A stretch of DNA of 14,529 nucleotides from JABDOU01 sp041567895 (lineage in GTDB: Bacteria > Actinomycetota > Acidimicrobiia > Spongiisociales > SHLN01): positions 1 through 14,529 of the forward strand of contig JBFGAX010000072.1 of assembly GCA_041567895.1 (NCBI GenBank), read 5' to 3'. The translations under genes and the position numbers were made by a program. The notes beneath the pieces were generated by a model. The model had not been told where the DNA came from. It did no database searches and worked only from the letters and a program-made list of their open reading frames with translations. This document shows positions 6,421 through 14,084 of the stretch, one piece after another. How positions within the stretch are numbered: position 1 is the first letter of the stretch; each line of letters opens with the position of its first letter.

Positions 6421-7788
6421 CTAAAACTCTTGTCGACTCCGGGCCACGATGGATTTAACGGTTTCCAGATCACGTGGCACCGATTGGAAGGTTTCCGGGG
6501 ACTGGAGCGCCGCCCGCAGGCGATCCGGGACTCCGGGTTCGCTACCGATGGCAGCCGCAATTGCGTCGGAGAACTTGGCAGGATGAGCGGTCGCCAACGT
6601 GACGACGGTACCTTTTGGCTCGATCTTGTCGACAGCACCGACACCGATCGCAGTGTGGGGGTCGATGACCACGTTCAGGCGGGCCGCCAGATCTGCGATC
6701 ACTCGAGAGCCCTCTCCATCGGTGACCATCGCAGCCGAAAAGGCGTCCCTGTACGCATCAGCCACCTTCTGATCGGAGATAGATCGGTTCGAGCGGAACC
6801 CGGTCATGAAGGCTTCTGTTGCCGATCCGTCACGACCGAGCGCCTCGAACACGAACCGTTCGAGATTTGAAGAAACCTGGATGTCCATGCTGGGACTGGT
6901 CGTCCGCACGACTTCACGTATCTCCATGACCGAATCCGTGTGAAACCGTGTGAGGATGTCGTTGCGGTTCGAGGCGATGATGAGCCCGTTGATATCGGCA
7001 CCCATGCTCCGCGCGACATGACCGGCGTACACATTGCCGAAGTTTCCTGTCGGCACCGAGAAGGTGACCGGACGGCCCAGGCGCGCCACTGCTACCGCGT
7101 AGTACACGACTTGCATCATCACGCGGGCCCAGTTGATCGAATTGACCGCAGATAGCCGATGGCGGGTTCGAAATGCGTCATCGCCGAACATCGCCTTCAC
7201 CAGATCCTGACAGTCATCGAAAGAGCCATCGACTGCCAGATTGTGGACGTTGGCAGCCTGACACGTCGTCATCTGCCGACGCTGAGCCTCCGAAATCCCG
7301 CCGTCTGGAAACAGCATGAACAGCTCGATGCCCTCACGATCGGCCAGGGCCTGGACCGCAGCCGCTCCTGTATCGCCGGACGTCGCACCGATGACCGTCA
7401 CCGACGTTCCCCGGCGTTTCAATTCGTATTCGAAAAGATCGCCGAGTACCTGCATAGCAATATCTTTGAACGCCAGAGTCGGGCCATGGAACAACTCGAG
7501 CAAGAAATGGTCGTTGCCGATGTCGACGAGCGGAGTGACTTCTGGCGACTCAAAGCGGCGATAGGCGTTCTCGAGCAACACACCCCAATCGTCTGCCGGA
7601 ATGTCGCTTTCAACAAAGGGCAACGTGATCCGGACTGCGGCATCCGTGTAGTCGGCGGCCGAGCCGATATCAGCCATGGAAGGAAACTGTTCCGGCAGGT
7701 ACAAACCGCCGTCTGGAGCCAGTCCGTGGAGCAACTGGTCGGTGAAGCCGACAAGAGGGGCCTTGCCCCGGGTGCTCAGATACTGCAT
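6421..7788 (-). CDS. thrC: Threonine synthase (PLP-dependent, long form)
   Basis: This enzyme converts O-phosphohomoserine to threonine and phosphate, the last step of threonine synthesis. The 455-residue product begins with the long-form signature MQYLSTRGKAP and GLAPDGGLYLPEQF (22-35). It has the PLP lysine in HGPTLAFKD (101-109, K108), GATSGDTG (134-141), the phosphate-binding loop VPTGNFGN (245-252) and TLATAHPAKF (397-406). This resembles the long enzymes of Corynebacterium and E. coli rather than the ~360-residue mycobacterial form. The ATG at 7786-7788 is chosen on family alignment; it lies 7 nt after the hom stop, with no strong ribosome-binding site, so coupling to hom is likely. A reading frame continuing upstream to 7890 only overlaps hom. 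No homoserine kinase gene follows. Confidence 0.97.
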   Translation of the reverse strand: MQYLSTRGKAPLVGFTDQLLHGLAPDGGLYLPEQFPSMADIGSAADYTDAAVRITLPFVESDIPADDWGVLLENAYRRFESPEVTPLVDIGNDHFLLELFHGPTLAFKDIAMQVLGDLFEYELKRRGTSVTVIGATSGDTGAAAVQALADREGIELFMLFPDGGISEAQRRQMTTCQAANVHNLAVDGSFDDCQDLVKAMFGDDAFRTRHRLSAVNSINWARVMMQVVYYAVAVARLGRPVTFSVPTGNFGNVYAGHVARSMGADINGLIIASNRNDILTRFHTDSVMEIREVVRTTSPSMDIQVSSNLERFVFEALGRDGSATEAFMTGFRSNRSISDQKVADAYRDAFSAAMVTDGEGSRVIADLAARLNVVIDPHTAIGVGAVDKIEPKGTVVTLATAHPAKFSDAIAAAIGSEPGVPDRLRAALQSPETFQSVPRDLETVKSIVARSRQEF

Positions 7789-7795
7789 TGACTGG

Positions 7796-9079
7796 CTACT
7801 CGTCGAACGCGACGCGAATCGCAGCGCCCACCTCGGTGACAACATCGAGTTCGCCGAGACCTGCAACTGCCGTGCGTTGGGACGTTTCATCGGTCGGGTG
7901 TGTGATGAGAATCAATGTGGCCCGCTCTCCTCGCCCTTCCTGCCACACCGATCGAATGCTGACATCGTTGTCGCCAAAGAGTTGCGCGATCTGGGCAAGA
8001 ACCCCGGGACTGTCGTTCACCTCGGTTCGGATATACCAGGACGTTTCGACATCGCCGAACGGGACGACATTCCCCTTGCCGAGCTGGATGGGTGGTGCGC
8101 TTTCGGCGCCCGACCCGAGCGTGCGAGCGGCATCGATCACATCGCCAAGCACGGCAGTTGCGGTCGGGCCGCCTCCCGCTCCCGGACCGGAAAACAAGAG
8201 TTCGCCTACCGATGATCCTTCGATCAAGACTGCGTTCGTTGCCCCCCGGATGGCCGCCAGCGGATGGTTGGAGCGAACGAGCGCCGGATGGACCCGAACG
8301 GACAGGCCACCGGGCAGCCGCTCGGCGAAGGCGAGCAGCTTGACCACGTATCCCCGTTCCTGGACGAGGCGAATATCCGCGACATCGATGGCTTCGATGC
8401 CTTCGTGGTGGACCTGATCCAGTCCAACCCAGGTGCCGAAACCGAGGCTGGCGAGGATTGCTGCCTTGGCAGCAGCATCGGCGCCGGAGACGTCTGCGGT
8501 TGGATCGGATTCGGCGTAGCCGAGCGACTGGGCTTCTTTCAACGCTTCGTCATAGGTTGCACCATGTTCCGACATCCGGCTCAGGATGTAGTTGGTCGTG
8601 CCGTTGACGATCCCGACGATGCGATTGATCGGCTCCCCTGCCAGCGTCTCTGAGACAGGCCGAACGATCGGGATACCGCCCCCGACTGCTGCCTCGAACA
8701 ACAACTGAACACCGGCTTCTGCTGCTGCCGCAATCAGCGACGCCCCGGAGGTTGCTATGAGCTCCTTGTTGGCCGTCACTACGGGTTTGCCCGCCCTCAG
8801 GGCCGCCATCACGAGCTCGCCCGCCGGCTCGCGCCCGCCCATGATCTCGACGACGAGCTCGACGTCGGGGTGATTCACGACTTCCATCGGATCGGGCGTC
8901 AGCATCGCAGGAGGAAGAGCAAAGTTCCGCTCTTTGTCGATGGATCGAACAGCGACTTTGACCACCTCGAGACTCAGACCGGTCTTCGTCGTGATGACGT
9001 CCCGGTCATCGATGAGCCGCTTGATCAGCGACCCACCCACGACACCGGCGCCGAGGATTCCTATTCCGATCTTGTTCAT
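7796..9079 (-). CDS. hom: Homoserine dehydrogenase with C-terminal ACT domain
   Basis: This enzyme reduces aspartate semialdehyde to homoserine with NAD(P)H, at the branch point toward threonine and methionine. The 427-residue product has the Rossmann loop ILGAGVVGG (8-16), VTANKELIA (101-109) with catalytic K105, EAAVGGGIPI (129-138), the substrate region IVNGTTNYIL (157-166) and SDPTADVSGADAAAK (191-205) with K205. Residues of about 350-420 form an ACT domain (NDSPGVLAQIAQLF at 355-368), the usual site of feedback control by threonine in Gram-positive enzymes. It is not fused to aspartokinase. The ATG at 9077-9079 lies 23 nt after lysA and has only a weak ribosome-binding site. Neighbouring lysA and thrC use the same aspartate semialdehyde pool. 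Confidence 0.98.
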   Translation of the reverse strand: MNKIGIGILGAGVVGGSLIKRLIDDRDVITTKTGLSLEVVKVAVRSIDKERNFALPPAMLTPDPMEVVNHPDVELVVEIMGGREPAGELVMAALRAGKPVVTANKELIATSGASLIAAAAEAGVQLLFEAAVGGGIPIVRPVSETLAGEPINRIVGIVNGTTNYILSRMSEHGATYDEALKEAQSLGYAESDPTADVSGADAAAKAAILASLGFGTWVGLDQVHHEGIEAIDVADIRLVQERGYVVKLLAFAERLPGGLSVRVHPALVRSNHPLAAIRGATNAVLIEGSSVGELLFSGPGAGGGPTATAVLGDVIDAARTLGSGAESAPPIQLGKGNVVPFGDVETSWYIRTEVNDSPGVLAQIAQLFGDNDVSIRSVWQEGRGERATLILITHPTDETSQRTAVAGLGELDVVTEVGAAIRVAFDE

Positions 9080-9102
9080 CCGGCGACTTTACCTGCGGCG
9101 CC

Positions 9103-10401
9103 TCAGAGGACGTCGCGGGCAGTCAGATCCGCAAACGTCTCGCGGCGCATCAGCAAACGGCTGGTTCCATCCTTCACGAGCACTGCGGCAGGACGGGGCA
9201 GCCGGTTGTAGTTCGAGGCCATGCTCGCGGTGTAGGCGCCCGTCGCAGCAACCGCCAGCAGATCCCCCGACCGGATGTCGTCCGGAAGAGACGCACGCTC
9301 GCGGACGAGATCTCCCGACTCGCAATGCTTCCCAACGACCGTGACCGCCGCGAGATCCGCGGATCCGTAGCGGTTGGCGAGCATGATCTCGTGTTCCGCC
9401 CCGTACAGGGCTGGTCGAATGTTGTCGCTCATACCACCATCGACACTCACATAGGTTCGTAGCCCTGGCAGATACTTGACGGTTCCGACTTCATAGACGG
9501 TGATGGTGGCCGGAGCGATGAGAGCCCGCCCGGGTTCGATGGCCAGTTGAGGCTCGGCGAGTCCGTGGTGGGAACACGCTTTGGCGAGAGCCGCATGGAC
9601 CGCCTGGCCGTATTGTGCGATGCCGACCGGGCGATCCTCGTGGTTATAGGGAATTCCCATTCCTCCTCCGACATTGAGCTCGCCGATCGTGATGCCGTGC
9701 TCATCTCGGATTGCTGCCATCAGCTCGACCAGAACTTCCGCATTGGCTTCGAATGCGTCCGTTCCGAAGATCTGCGATCCGATGTGGGCGTGGAGTCCGA
9801 CAACGTCAACCCGATCGAGCGTCAGCGCCTTGCGAACCGCTTCGGCTGCGAGGCCGAGCGACATCGTGAAACCGAACTTGGAGTCGTCGTGACCGGTACG
9901 GACGTACTCGTGGGTATGGGCGTCGATCCCCGGCGTGATCCTCAGCCAGATCTTGAACACGTGTTTGACCCTCTCGCCAACCTCCTCGAGCCGATTGAGT
10001 TCTTCAAACGAGTCGACGACGACCCGCGCAACGTTGTGGTCGGCGGCCATCTCCAGCTCCGGAACCGACTTGTTGTTGCCATGAAACACGATCCGCTCGC
10101 CGGGGATTCCCGCCATCCGGGCCGTGTAGAGCTCTCCTGCGGAGGCAACGTCGATCCACAAACCTTCTTCTGCGGCGATCTTCATCAGACCCGCCGTCGG
10201 CCAGGCTTTTGATGCATAGGCCACCCAGGCAGACGAGAAGGCCTCCTGATAGGCGCGGCAGCGATTTCGAAAATCATCTTCGTCGACGATCCACAGAGGA
10301 GATTCGTATTGATCAACGAGCTCGGTGACGGCAATACCCGCAATCGTGAGGCGACCGTCGGCGTCGTGGCCACTCGAGGTTGGCCAGGGTACGCCCGTCA
10401 C
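9103..10401 (-). CDS. lysA: Diaminopimelate decarboxylase
   Basis: LysA decarboxylates meso-diaminopimelate to L-lysine, the last step of lysine synthesis. The 432-residue product is an alanine-racemase-fold PLP enzyme. The Schiff-base lysine lies in AYASKAW (K65); HIGSQ (206-210), GGGMGIPY (245-252) and EPGRALIA (289-296) form the cofactor pocket; HCESGD (359-364) and TGAYTASM (387-394) come from the C-terminal domain and complete the active site across the dimer. The GTG start (10399-10401) overlaps the argS stop in a GTGA arrangement, so the two are probably translationally coupled, the same argS-lysA pair found in other actinobacteria. Length and motifs are ordinary. Confidence 0.98.
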   Translation of the reverse strand: MTGVPWPTSSGHDADGRLTIAGIAVTELVDQYESPLWIVDEDDFRNRCRAYQEAFSSAWVAYASKAWPTAGLMKIAAEEGLWIDVASAGELYTARMAGIPGERIVFHGNNKSVPELEMAADHNVARVVVDSFEELNRLEEVGERVKHVFKIWLRITPGIDAHTHEYVRTGHDDSKFGFTMSLGLAAEAVRKALTLDRVDVVGLHAHIGSQIFGTDAFEANAEVLVELMAAIRDEHGITIGELNVGGGMGIPYNHEDRPVGIAQYGQAVHAALAKACSHHGLAEPQLAIEPGRALIAPATITVYEVGTVKYLPGLRTYVSVDGGMSDNIRPALYGAEHEIMLANRYGSADLAAVTVVGKHCESGDLVRERASLPDDIRSGDLLAVAATGAYTASMASNYNRLPRPAAVLVKDGTSRLLMRRETFADLTARDVL

Positions 10402-12152
10402 ATGCGCTCCGGAATCTGAATACCCAGCAGATCTAGCAGCAGAGTGATCAGGGCCAGCGACATTGCTACCAATCGCAACCAGGATTGCCGAAGCTGCTCG
10501 TCTGATTCGCTCAGGATGTGGTGCCGCTCGTAGAACCGGCTGTACGTCGCCACGAGCTCAAATGCATACTCAGCGAGGTGATTGGGAGCACGCTGGACGA
10601 CCGCCCGGTCAAACACGTTCGGAAATCTCAAGATTTGCAGCATGAGATTGCGATCTGCTTCGTCGACGGGCGGCACGACATTGCCCGGCTCGAAACCTTG
10701 CTCATCGGCCTTGCGCAGAATCGACGACATGCGGACCGCGCCGTACAGAAGATAGGGGCCGGTTTTGCCCTCGAACGAGATGAAACGATCGAGGTCGAAC
10801 ACGTAATTCGACGCCCGATGGTTGGAGAGATCGCCGTACTTGAGGGCAGCCAGACCGACGCGGCGTGCAATCTCGGTGCGCTCGACTTCTGTATAGCCGA
10901 CAGCCATGCCCGCTTCTTCCAACCGGGCTCTGGCAGCGTCGGTCACCATGTCGATGAGGTCTCTGAGTTTGAGGATGCCGCCTTCTCGTGTCCTGAACGG
11001 TTTTCCGCTTTTGTCGTTCATCGTGCCGAATCCAACGTGCTCCAGGTCAACCTCTGATGGGGCTACGCCGGCCATGCGCGCAGCCCTGAATACCTGTTCG
11101 AAGTGCAAAGCTTGTCGAGCGTCAACCACATACAAAATCAGATCGCGGTGCAACTCCTGTACCCGCGCCTCGATCGTCGCCACGTCGGTGGTCGTATAGA
11201 GATACGCTCCATCGGATTTTGAGAGAATCAACGGCGGAATCTCTTTGGCATCTCCTGGTTCGGCGACCTCAACGACCAGAGCCCCATCCGAATCGCGCGC
11301 TATTCCGGCCGAGATCAGACCCTCGATCAGCGGCCCGACCCGATCATGTACCGTACTTTCACCGTGCCACAGGTCGAACGTGACGCCCAGGTCTTCGAAA
11401 TCCCGTCCTTGTGAAACCTGTGAGACCGACGCAAAGTGATTCCAGAGTGCCCGGTATCCAGGACGACCCAGTTGAAGCTCCAGCGTCGCCTGACGGGCAC
11501 GCTCGGCTTCCTCCGGATCGTTCTTGCAGCGGGCGGCGACTGCCGGATACATCTCCTGAAGATCGTCGAGCGTTACCGGGCTCTCCGCCGGGTATTCCCC
11601 GGAATAAGCATCATCGAAATACACGAGCTCAGGCATCCGACGCTCGACTTCGATGATCAACTGGCCCATCTGGGTACCCCAGTCGCCAACGTGGATGTCG
11701 GTGAGGACGTCGTGGCCTGCGAAGCGCATCATCCGCTGCAGGGAATCGCCGATGATTGTGGAGCGAAGATGCCCGACGTGCATCGCCTTGGCAACATTGG
11801 GACCGCCGAAGTCGACAAGGACATTGCGCGCCTCGGCGGTCGGGGCTTCGAACCGCTCATCCACGTCGTTCAATCGATCCGCAAGAGCCTGGTCTGTCAG
11901 ATTGATGTTGATGAATCCGGGGCCGGCAATCGTGAGCGGTTGGAGCATCGATAATTCTCCGACCTTATCGATGACATCCTGCGCCAACTCTCGAGGGTTT
12001 CTCCCCGCTGCCTTCGCAGCCGACAGGGCCCCGTTGCATTGAAATTGTGCGAGATCAGGGCGATCGGATTCAGTAACGATCCCGGCTTCTCTATCGAGAC
12101 CCAGCTCTTCGAAAGCATCGCCAAACAGCTGTGAGAGGGTAGCCAGGATCAT
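10398..12152 (-). CDS. argS: Arginyl-tRNA synthetase
   Basis: This class I synthetase attaches arginine to tRNA-Arg in the cytosol. The 584-residue product has the N-terminal tRNA-recognition domain ending near AGPGFININL (76-85), the HIGH-type motif HVGHLRS (125-131), the conserved DIHVGDWGTQMG (152-163), a KMSKS-like region in MNDKSGKPFRTREGG (378-392), which is degenerate as usual in ArgRS, and a C-terminal DALR anticodon-binding domain (about 455-584). The ATG at 12150-12152 fits the usual distance to the FQCNG motif but lacks a ribosome-binding site. An in-frame GTG at 12174-12176 with AGGA just upstream would add eight residues. It heads the minus-strand operon and overlaps lysA by 4 nt. 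A tRNA-Arg gene lies about 1.2 kb upstream on the same strand. Confidence 0.97.
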   Translation of the reverse strand: MILATLSQLFGDAFEELGLDREAGIVTESDRPDLAQFQCNGALSAAKAAGRNPRELAQDVIDKVGELSMLQPLTIAGPGFININLTDQALADRLNDVDERFEAPTAEARNVLVDFGGPNVAKAMHVGHLRSTIIGDSLQRMMRFAGHDVLTDIHVGDWGTQMGQLIIEVERRMPELVYFDDAYSGEYPAESPVTLDDLQEMYPAVAARCKNDPEEAERARQATLELQLGRPGYRALWNHFASVSQVSQGRDFEDLGVTFDLWHGESTVHDRVGPLIEGLISAGIARDSDGALVVEVAEPGDAKEIPPLILSKSDGAYLYTTTDVATIEARVQELHRDLILYVVDARQALHFEQVFRAARMAGVAPSEVDLEHVGFGTMNDKSGKPFRTREGGILKLRDLIDMVTDAARARLEEAGMAVGYTEVERTEIARRVGLAALKYGDLSNHRASNYVFDLDRFISFEGKTGPYLLYGAVRMSSILRKADEQGFEPGNVVPPVDEADRNLMLQILRFPNVFDRAVVQRAPNHLAEYAFELVATYSRFYERHHILSESDEQLRQSWLRLVAMSLALITLLLDLLGIQIPERM

Positions 12153-12256
12153 CGGCGCAAGGCTACTAACGCCCACCTGTCCTGACGGTCGTGCGAAAAA
12201 GTCGGGAACCTCGACGCATCTCGGCGGGTAATAGACGTATCAGAGGGGAAACAGTC
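12153..12256. promoter_or_regulatory. Divergent intergenic region between argS and a lipoprotein gene
   Basis: About 100 bp separates the argS operon (leftward) from a lipoprotein gene (rightward), so promoters for both should lie here. I see no convincing -35/-10 pair on either strand. A GAGGGG at 12243-12248 is the ribosome-binding site of the rightward gene. An AGGA just upstream of 12176 could serve the alternative GTG start of argS. Confidence 0.35.
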
Positions 12257-12757
12257 ATGAAAAGACGACTTGGCACAATCCTCATCCTGGTGGCGCTCGT
12301 CGCCGGCTGCGGTGCGGCGCTCCAGCCGACCACCACCGAACCGGTCGACCTTCGTTGCCACGAACTGATCGACCACATCGACACACCCCCTGAGAATTAC
12401 AGGGTGGTAGCAGATGTCGTGGCTTTCAATCCGGATCAGTTGAGCGTCTCGATCCCGCCCGGCGATCCAGACGGACGGCTGTGGGCGAAGGACGGTCTGG
12501 TCGTCCGGGCCGGCGCCCAATTCGAGATCCTTGCGCCGCGCCGCATCGGGGACGATCTGACATTCGGCTGGGGTTCTGTGGATGAAGTCAATGCTCTTCG
12601 GGTGCCCGCGTGCGAGTTTCGCGGCAGTGAATGGCTGGTATACGCCGGCGGTTGGACACCTCGCGCACGCGGCTGCTACGACGTCCTGGTCCGGGTAGAC
12701 GAGGTGATCGAAACGGTTCAGATGGCGATAGGAGCAGCCTGCCAAACACACACGTGA
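12257..12757 (+). CDS. Small secreted lipoprotein, function unknown
   Basis: The 166-residue product starts with a lipoprotein signal peptide: positive residues KRR, a hydrophobic stretch TILILVALVA and the lipobox LVAGC with the lipidated cysteine at residue 18. The mature part (~148 residues) is probably anchored to the outer face of the cytoplasmic membrane. It contains four further cysteines (in LRCHEL, VPACEF, RGCYDV and GAACQ), which could form two disulfides, and a WLVYAGGW followed by GCYDVLVRV. I do not recognise the family. The ATG at 12257 is set by the signal peptide and an upstream GAGGGG; the longer frame from 12191 lacks support. It is transcribed divergently from argS and convergently with the small gene ending at 12849. 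Confidence 0.8.
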   Translation: MKRRLGTILILVALVAGCGAALQPTTTEPVDLRCHELIDHIDTPPENYRVVADVVAFNPDQLSVSIPPGDPDGRLWAKDGLVVRAGAQFEILAPRRIGDDLTFGWGSVDEVNALRVPACEFRGSEWLVYAGGWTPRARGCYDVLVRVDEVIETVQMAIGAACQTHT

Positions 12758-12817
12758 CGACTGGCGTCTCTGAAAAGTCGAGAAATGCCATCGCCACTTT
12801 GATCGATCTTGAACGAC

Positions 12818-12845
12818 GGCTTAAAGGCCTTTGAGCCCCGGGCTC
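12818..12845. terminator. Overlapping hairpins between convergent genes
   Basis: An 8-bp stem GGCTTAAA/TTTGAGCC (one G-U pair, loop GGCC, 12818-12837) overlaps a second stem GAGCC/GGCTC (loop CCG, 12833-12845). Both lie between the lipoprotein stop (12757) and the stop of the opposing small gene (12849-12851), where a bidirectional terminator is expected. There is no clear T-tract, so efficiency is uncertain. Confidence 0.45.
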
Positions 12846-12848
12846 GTA

Positions 12849-13154
12849 TTACCAGGACTGAGGTGCGTCGCTGGCGGGGAATGATTCTTCGCCCCACTCA
12901 TCGACAACGCTGGTTCCATCCGGGGCTCGTTGGGTACTGCGGTCAGCATCTTCGGCGACACCGTCATCCCGGGGTCGATCTGATGCTCTGTCGGTATCCC
13001 GGCCCGCATCAGTCGGCTCTGCACCAACATTTGCAGTGGCCGCGCGCCTGTCGTCCAACATTCTCTTGGACCTACGAGCGATCTCCTTCACGGCAATCCC
13101 GGCGACCGTGAGAGCTGCAGCTTTGGCAACCCACGTGAATACTTTTGAAAACAT
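12849..13154 (-). CDS. Small protein with N-terminal hydrophobic helix and EESFPASD-type C-terminal tail
   Basis: The 101-residue product begins MFSKVFTWVAKAAALTVAGIA, one possible membrane-spanning or membrane-associated helix (about 5-22), followed by a basic stretch KEIARRSKRMLDDRR (23-37). A long Asp/Arg/Ala-rich, probably disordered linker (38-83) follows. The protein ends exactly in DEWGEESFPASDAPQSW (85-101). From memory, tails of the type EESFPASDxPxW recur in many small bacterial proteins of unknown function; I cannot confirm this here. The ATG at 13152-13154 has a good GAGGT 4-5 nt upstream, which supports a real gene. It is convergent with the lipoprotein gene at its left and lies downstream of a tRNA-Arg gene on the same strand. 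Function is unknown. Confidence 0.75.
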   Translation of the reverse strand: MFSKVFTWVAKAAALTVAGIAVKEIARRSKRMLDDRRAATANVGAEPTDAGRDTDRASDRPRDDGVAEDADRSTQRAPDGTSVVDEWGEESFPASDAPQSW

Positions 13155-13273
13155 GTGACCTCAGAGTCTGATTACCCGGTACTCGACCTGATAAACCCAA
13201 TATGTATCCCGGCCGTTCGTTGAGCGGCATTTCGATCGACGACGCCGCGCCGCCTCATGCATTCAGCGAGCCA

Positions 13274-13297
13274 TTGCGTCAGACATTACGTCAAACA
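13274..13297. repeat. Two tandem 12-bp imperfect repeats
   Basis: The units TTGCGTCAGACA and TTACGTCAAACA follow each other directly and differ at two positions. They lie in the 190-bp non-coding stretch between the tRNA-Arg gene and the small gene starting at 13154. A protein-binding site is possible but unproven; chance is also plausible. Confidence 0.4.
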
Positions 13298-13344
13298 GGA
13301 GCGTCTCACGTAGCTCTGATGCGACAACGCTCTCGGCGCCGCCG

Positions 13345-13416
<72 letters not shown>

Positions 13417-13460
13417 TGGACCGGTGAGTCTAGATGGCGGGCGATCGGGCATCGGGGGTC

Positions 13461-13466
13461 TAACTT
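13461..13466 (+). promoter_or_regulatory. Candidate -10 element for a leaderless lipoprotein mRNA
   Basis: TAACTT fits the actinobacterial TAnnnT -10 pattern and ends 6 nt before the GTG start at 13473. That spacing would place the transcript start at or next to the start codon. No -35 element and no well-placed ribosome-binding site are seen, which also fits a leaderless transcript. Confidence 0.4.
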
Positions 13467-13472
13467 CTTGGT

Positions 13473-14048
13473 GTGAAACCCTGGTTCGGTTCGTTGGTGC
13501 TCATCCTCGTTTCGTCGCTGGTCGGATGCACCGCGGATGACACCGGCCCGGAAGAAACAGTGACGTCGATCGTTGAGGTCGGACGTGAGCTCCTCGAGCC
13601 AGAGGTGGTGATCGCCGAAGTGTTTTTCGGACAGGATGGATACGTGGCTGTCACCAACCACGGCGAAGGCGATGCCGTGTTGCACCGATGGGAAGTCTGT
13701 CAGTCTGCTGCCTGTTTTTCGATCCCCAATATGACGCTGGAATCCGGAGATACCGTGGTCTTCGCAGCCGATGAATCCGGTGGGATCGAAGGCAATATCG
13801 TCGACATGCGGCTCGGGACGGGCGAGTTGGTGGCCGCAGCAGGAGAGATAGCGTTGTATTCAGGCGCCGATCCGCAACAGCTCGTCTCCTACGTCATGTG
13901 GGGAGCGCCTGACCAGCAGCGCTCTGCGGCGGCGGTCGAAGCCGGACTGTGGGCGAGCGGTCCGGTGGCAACGGACGAGCTGACCGCCGGCATCGTCAAG
14001 AGCACGGCAGTGCCTGTCTCGGCGGACGATTGGATGCCCACGGGATAG
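13473..14048 (+). CDS. Lipoprotein with a lamin-tail-like (LTD) domain
   Basis: The 191-residue product has a lipoprotein signal peptide with hydrophobic SLVLILVSSL and the lipobox LVGC, giving a lipidated Cys19 and an outward-facing mature protein. After a short acidic linker, residues of about 43-150 show the alternation typical of lamin-tail domains: VVIAEVFFGQDGYVAVTNHG (strand, then an N-x-G turn), LHRWEVCQ, a segment ending IPNMTLESGDTVVF, and later GEIALYSGADPQQLVSYVMWG. Such domains are immunoglobulin-like folds of bacterial surface and secreted proteins. The assignment rests on pattern, not on an alignment. Two cysteines (CQSAAC) may form a disulfide. The start is a GTG with no good ribosome-binding site. 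It is divergent from the tRNA-Arg gene and convergent, 36 nt away, with the repeat protein gene at the right edge. Confidence 0.78.
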   Translation: MKPWFGSLVLILVSSLVGCTADDTGPEETVTSIVEVGRELLEPEVVIAEVFFGQDGYVAVTNHGEGDAVLHRWEVCQSAACFSIPNMTLESGDTVVFAADESGGIEGNIVDMRLGTGELVAAAGEIALYSGADPQQLVSYVMWGAPDQQRSAAAVEAGLWASGPVATDELTAGIVKSTAVPVSADDWMPTG

Positions 14049-14059
14049 CCAGGTGACCC

Positions 14060-14072
14060 CACCCCCGGGGTG
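14060..14072. terminator. Small GC-rich hairpin between convergent genes
   Basis: CACCC and GGGTG pair across a CCG loop in the 36-bp space between the lipoprotein stop (14048) and the stop of the opposing repeat protein gene (14085). A perfect 12-base palindrome TCAGCTAGCTGA (14081-14092) overlaps that second stop. Position suits a terminator for both genes; the stems are short and lack a T-tract. Confidence 0.3.
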
Positions 14073-14084
14073 CCCTCCTCTCAG

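Noticed and set aside
7789..7890. N-terminal extension of thrC of 34 residues
   Set aside because: It overlaps the end of hom and lacks similarity to the family, which starts at MQYLSTRG.
12149..12751. A 200-codon minus-strand frame starting MCLAGCS, which resembles a lipobox
   Set aside because: It lies opposite the lipoprotein gene with a proper signal peptide and ribosome-binding site, and extends over the argS start; the lipobox-like start has no hydrophobic stretch before the cysteine.
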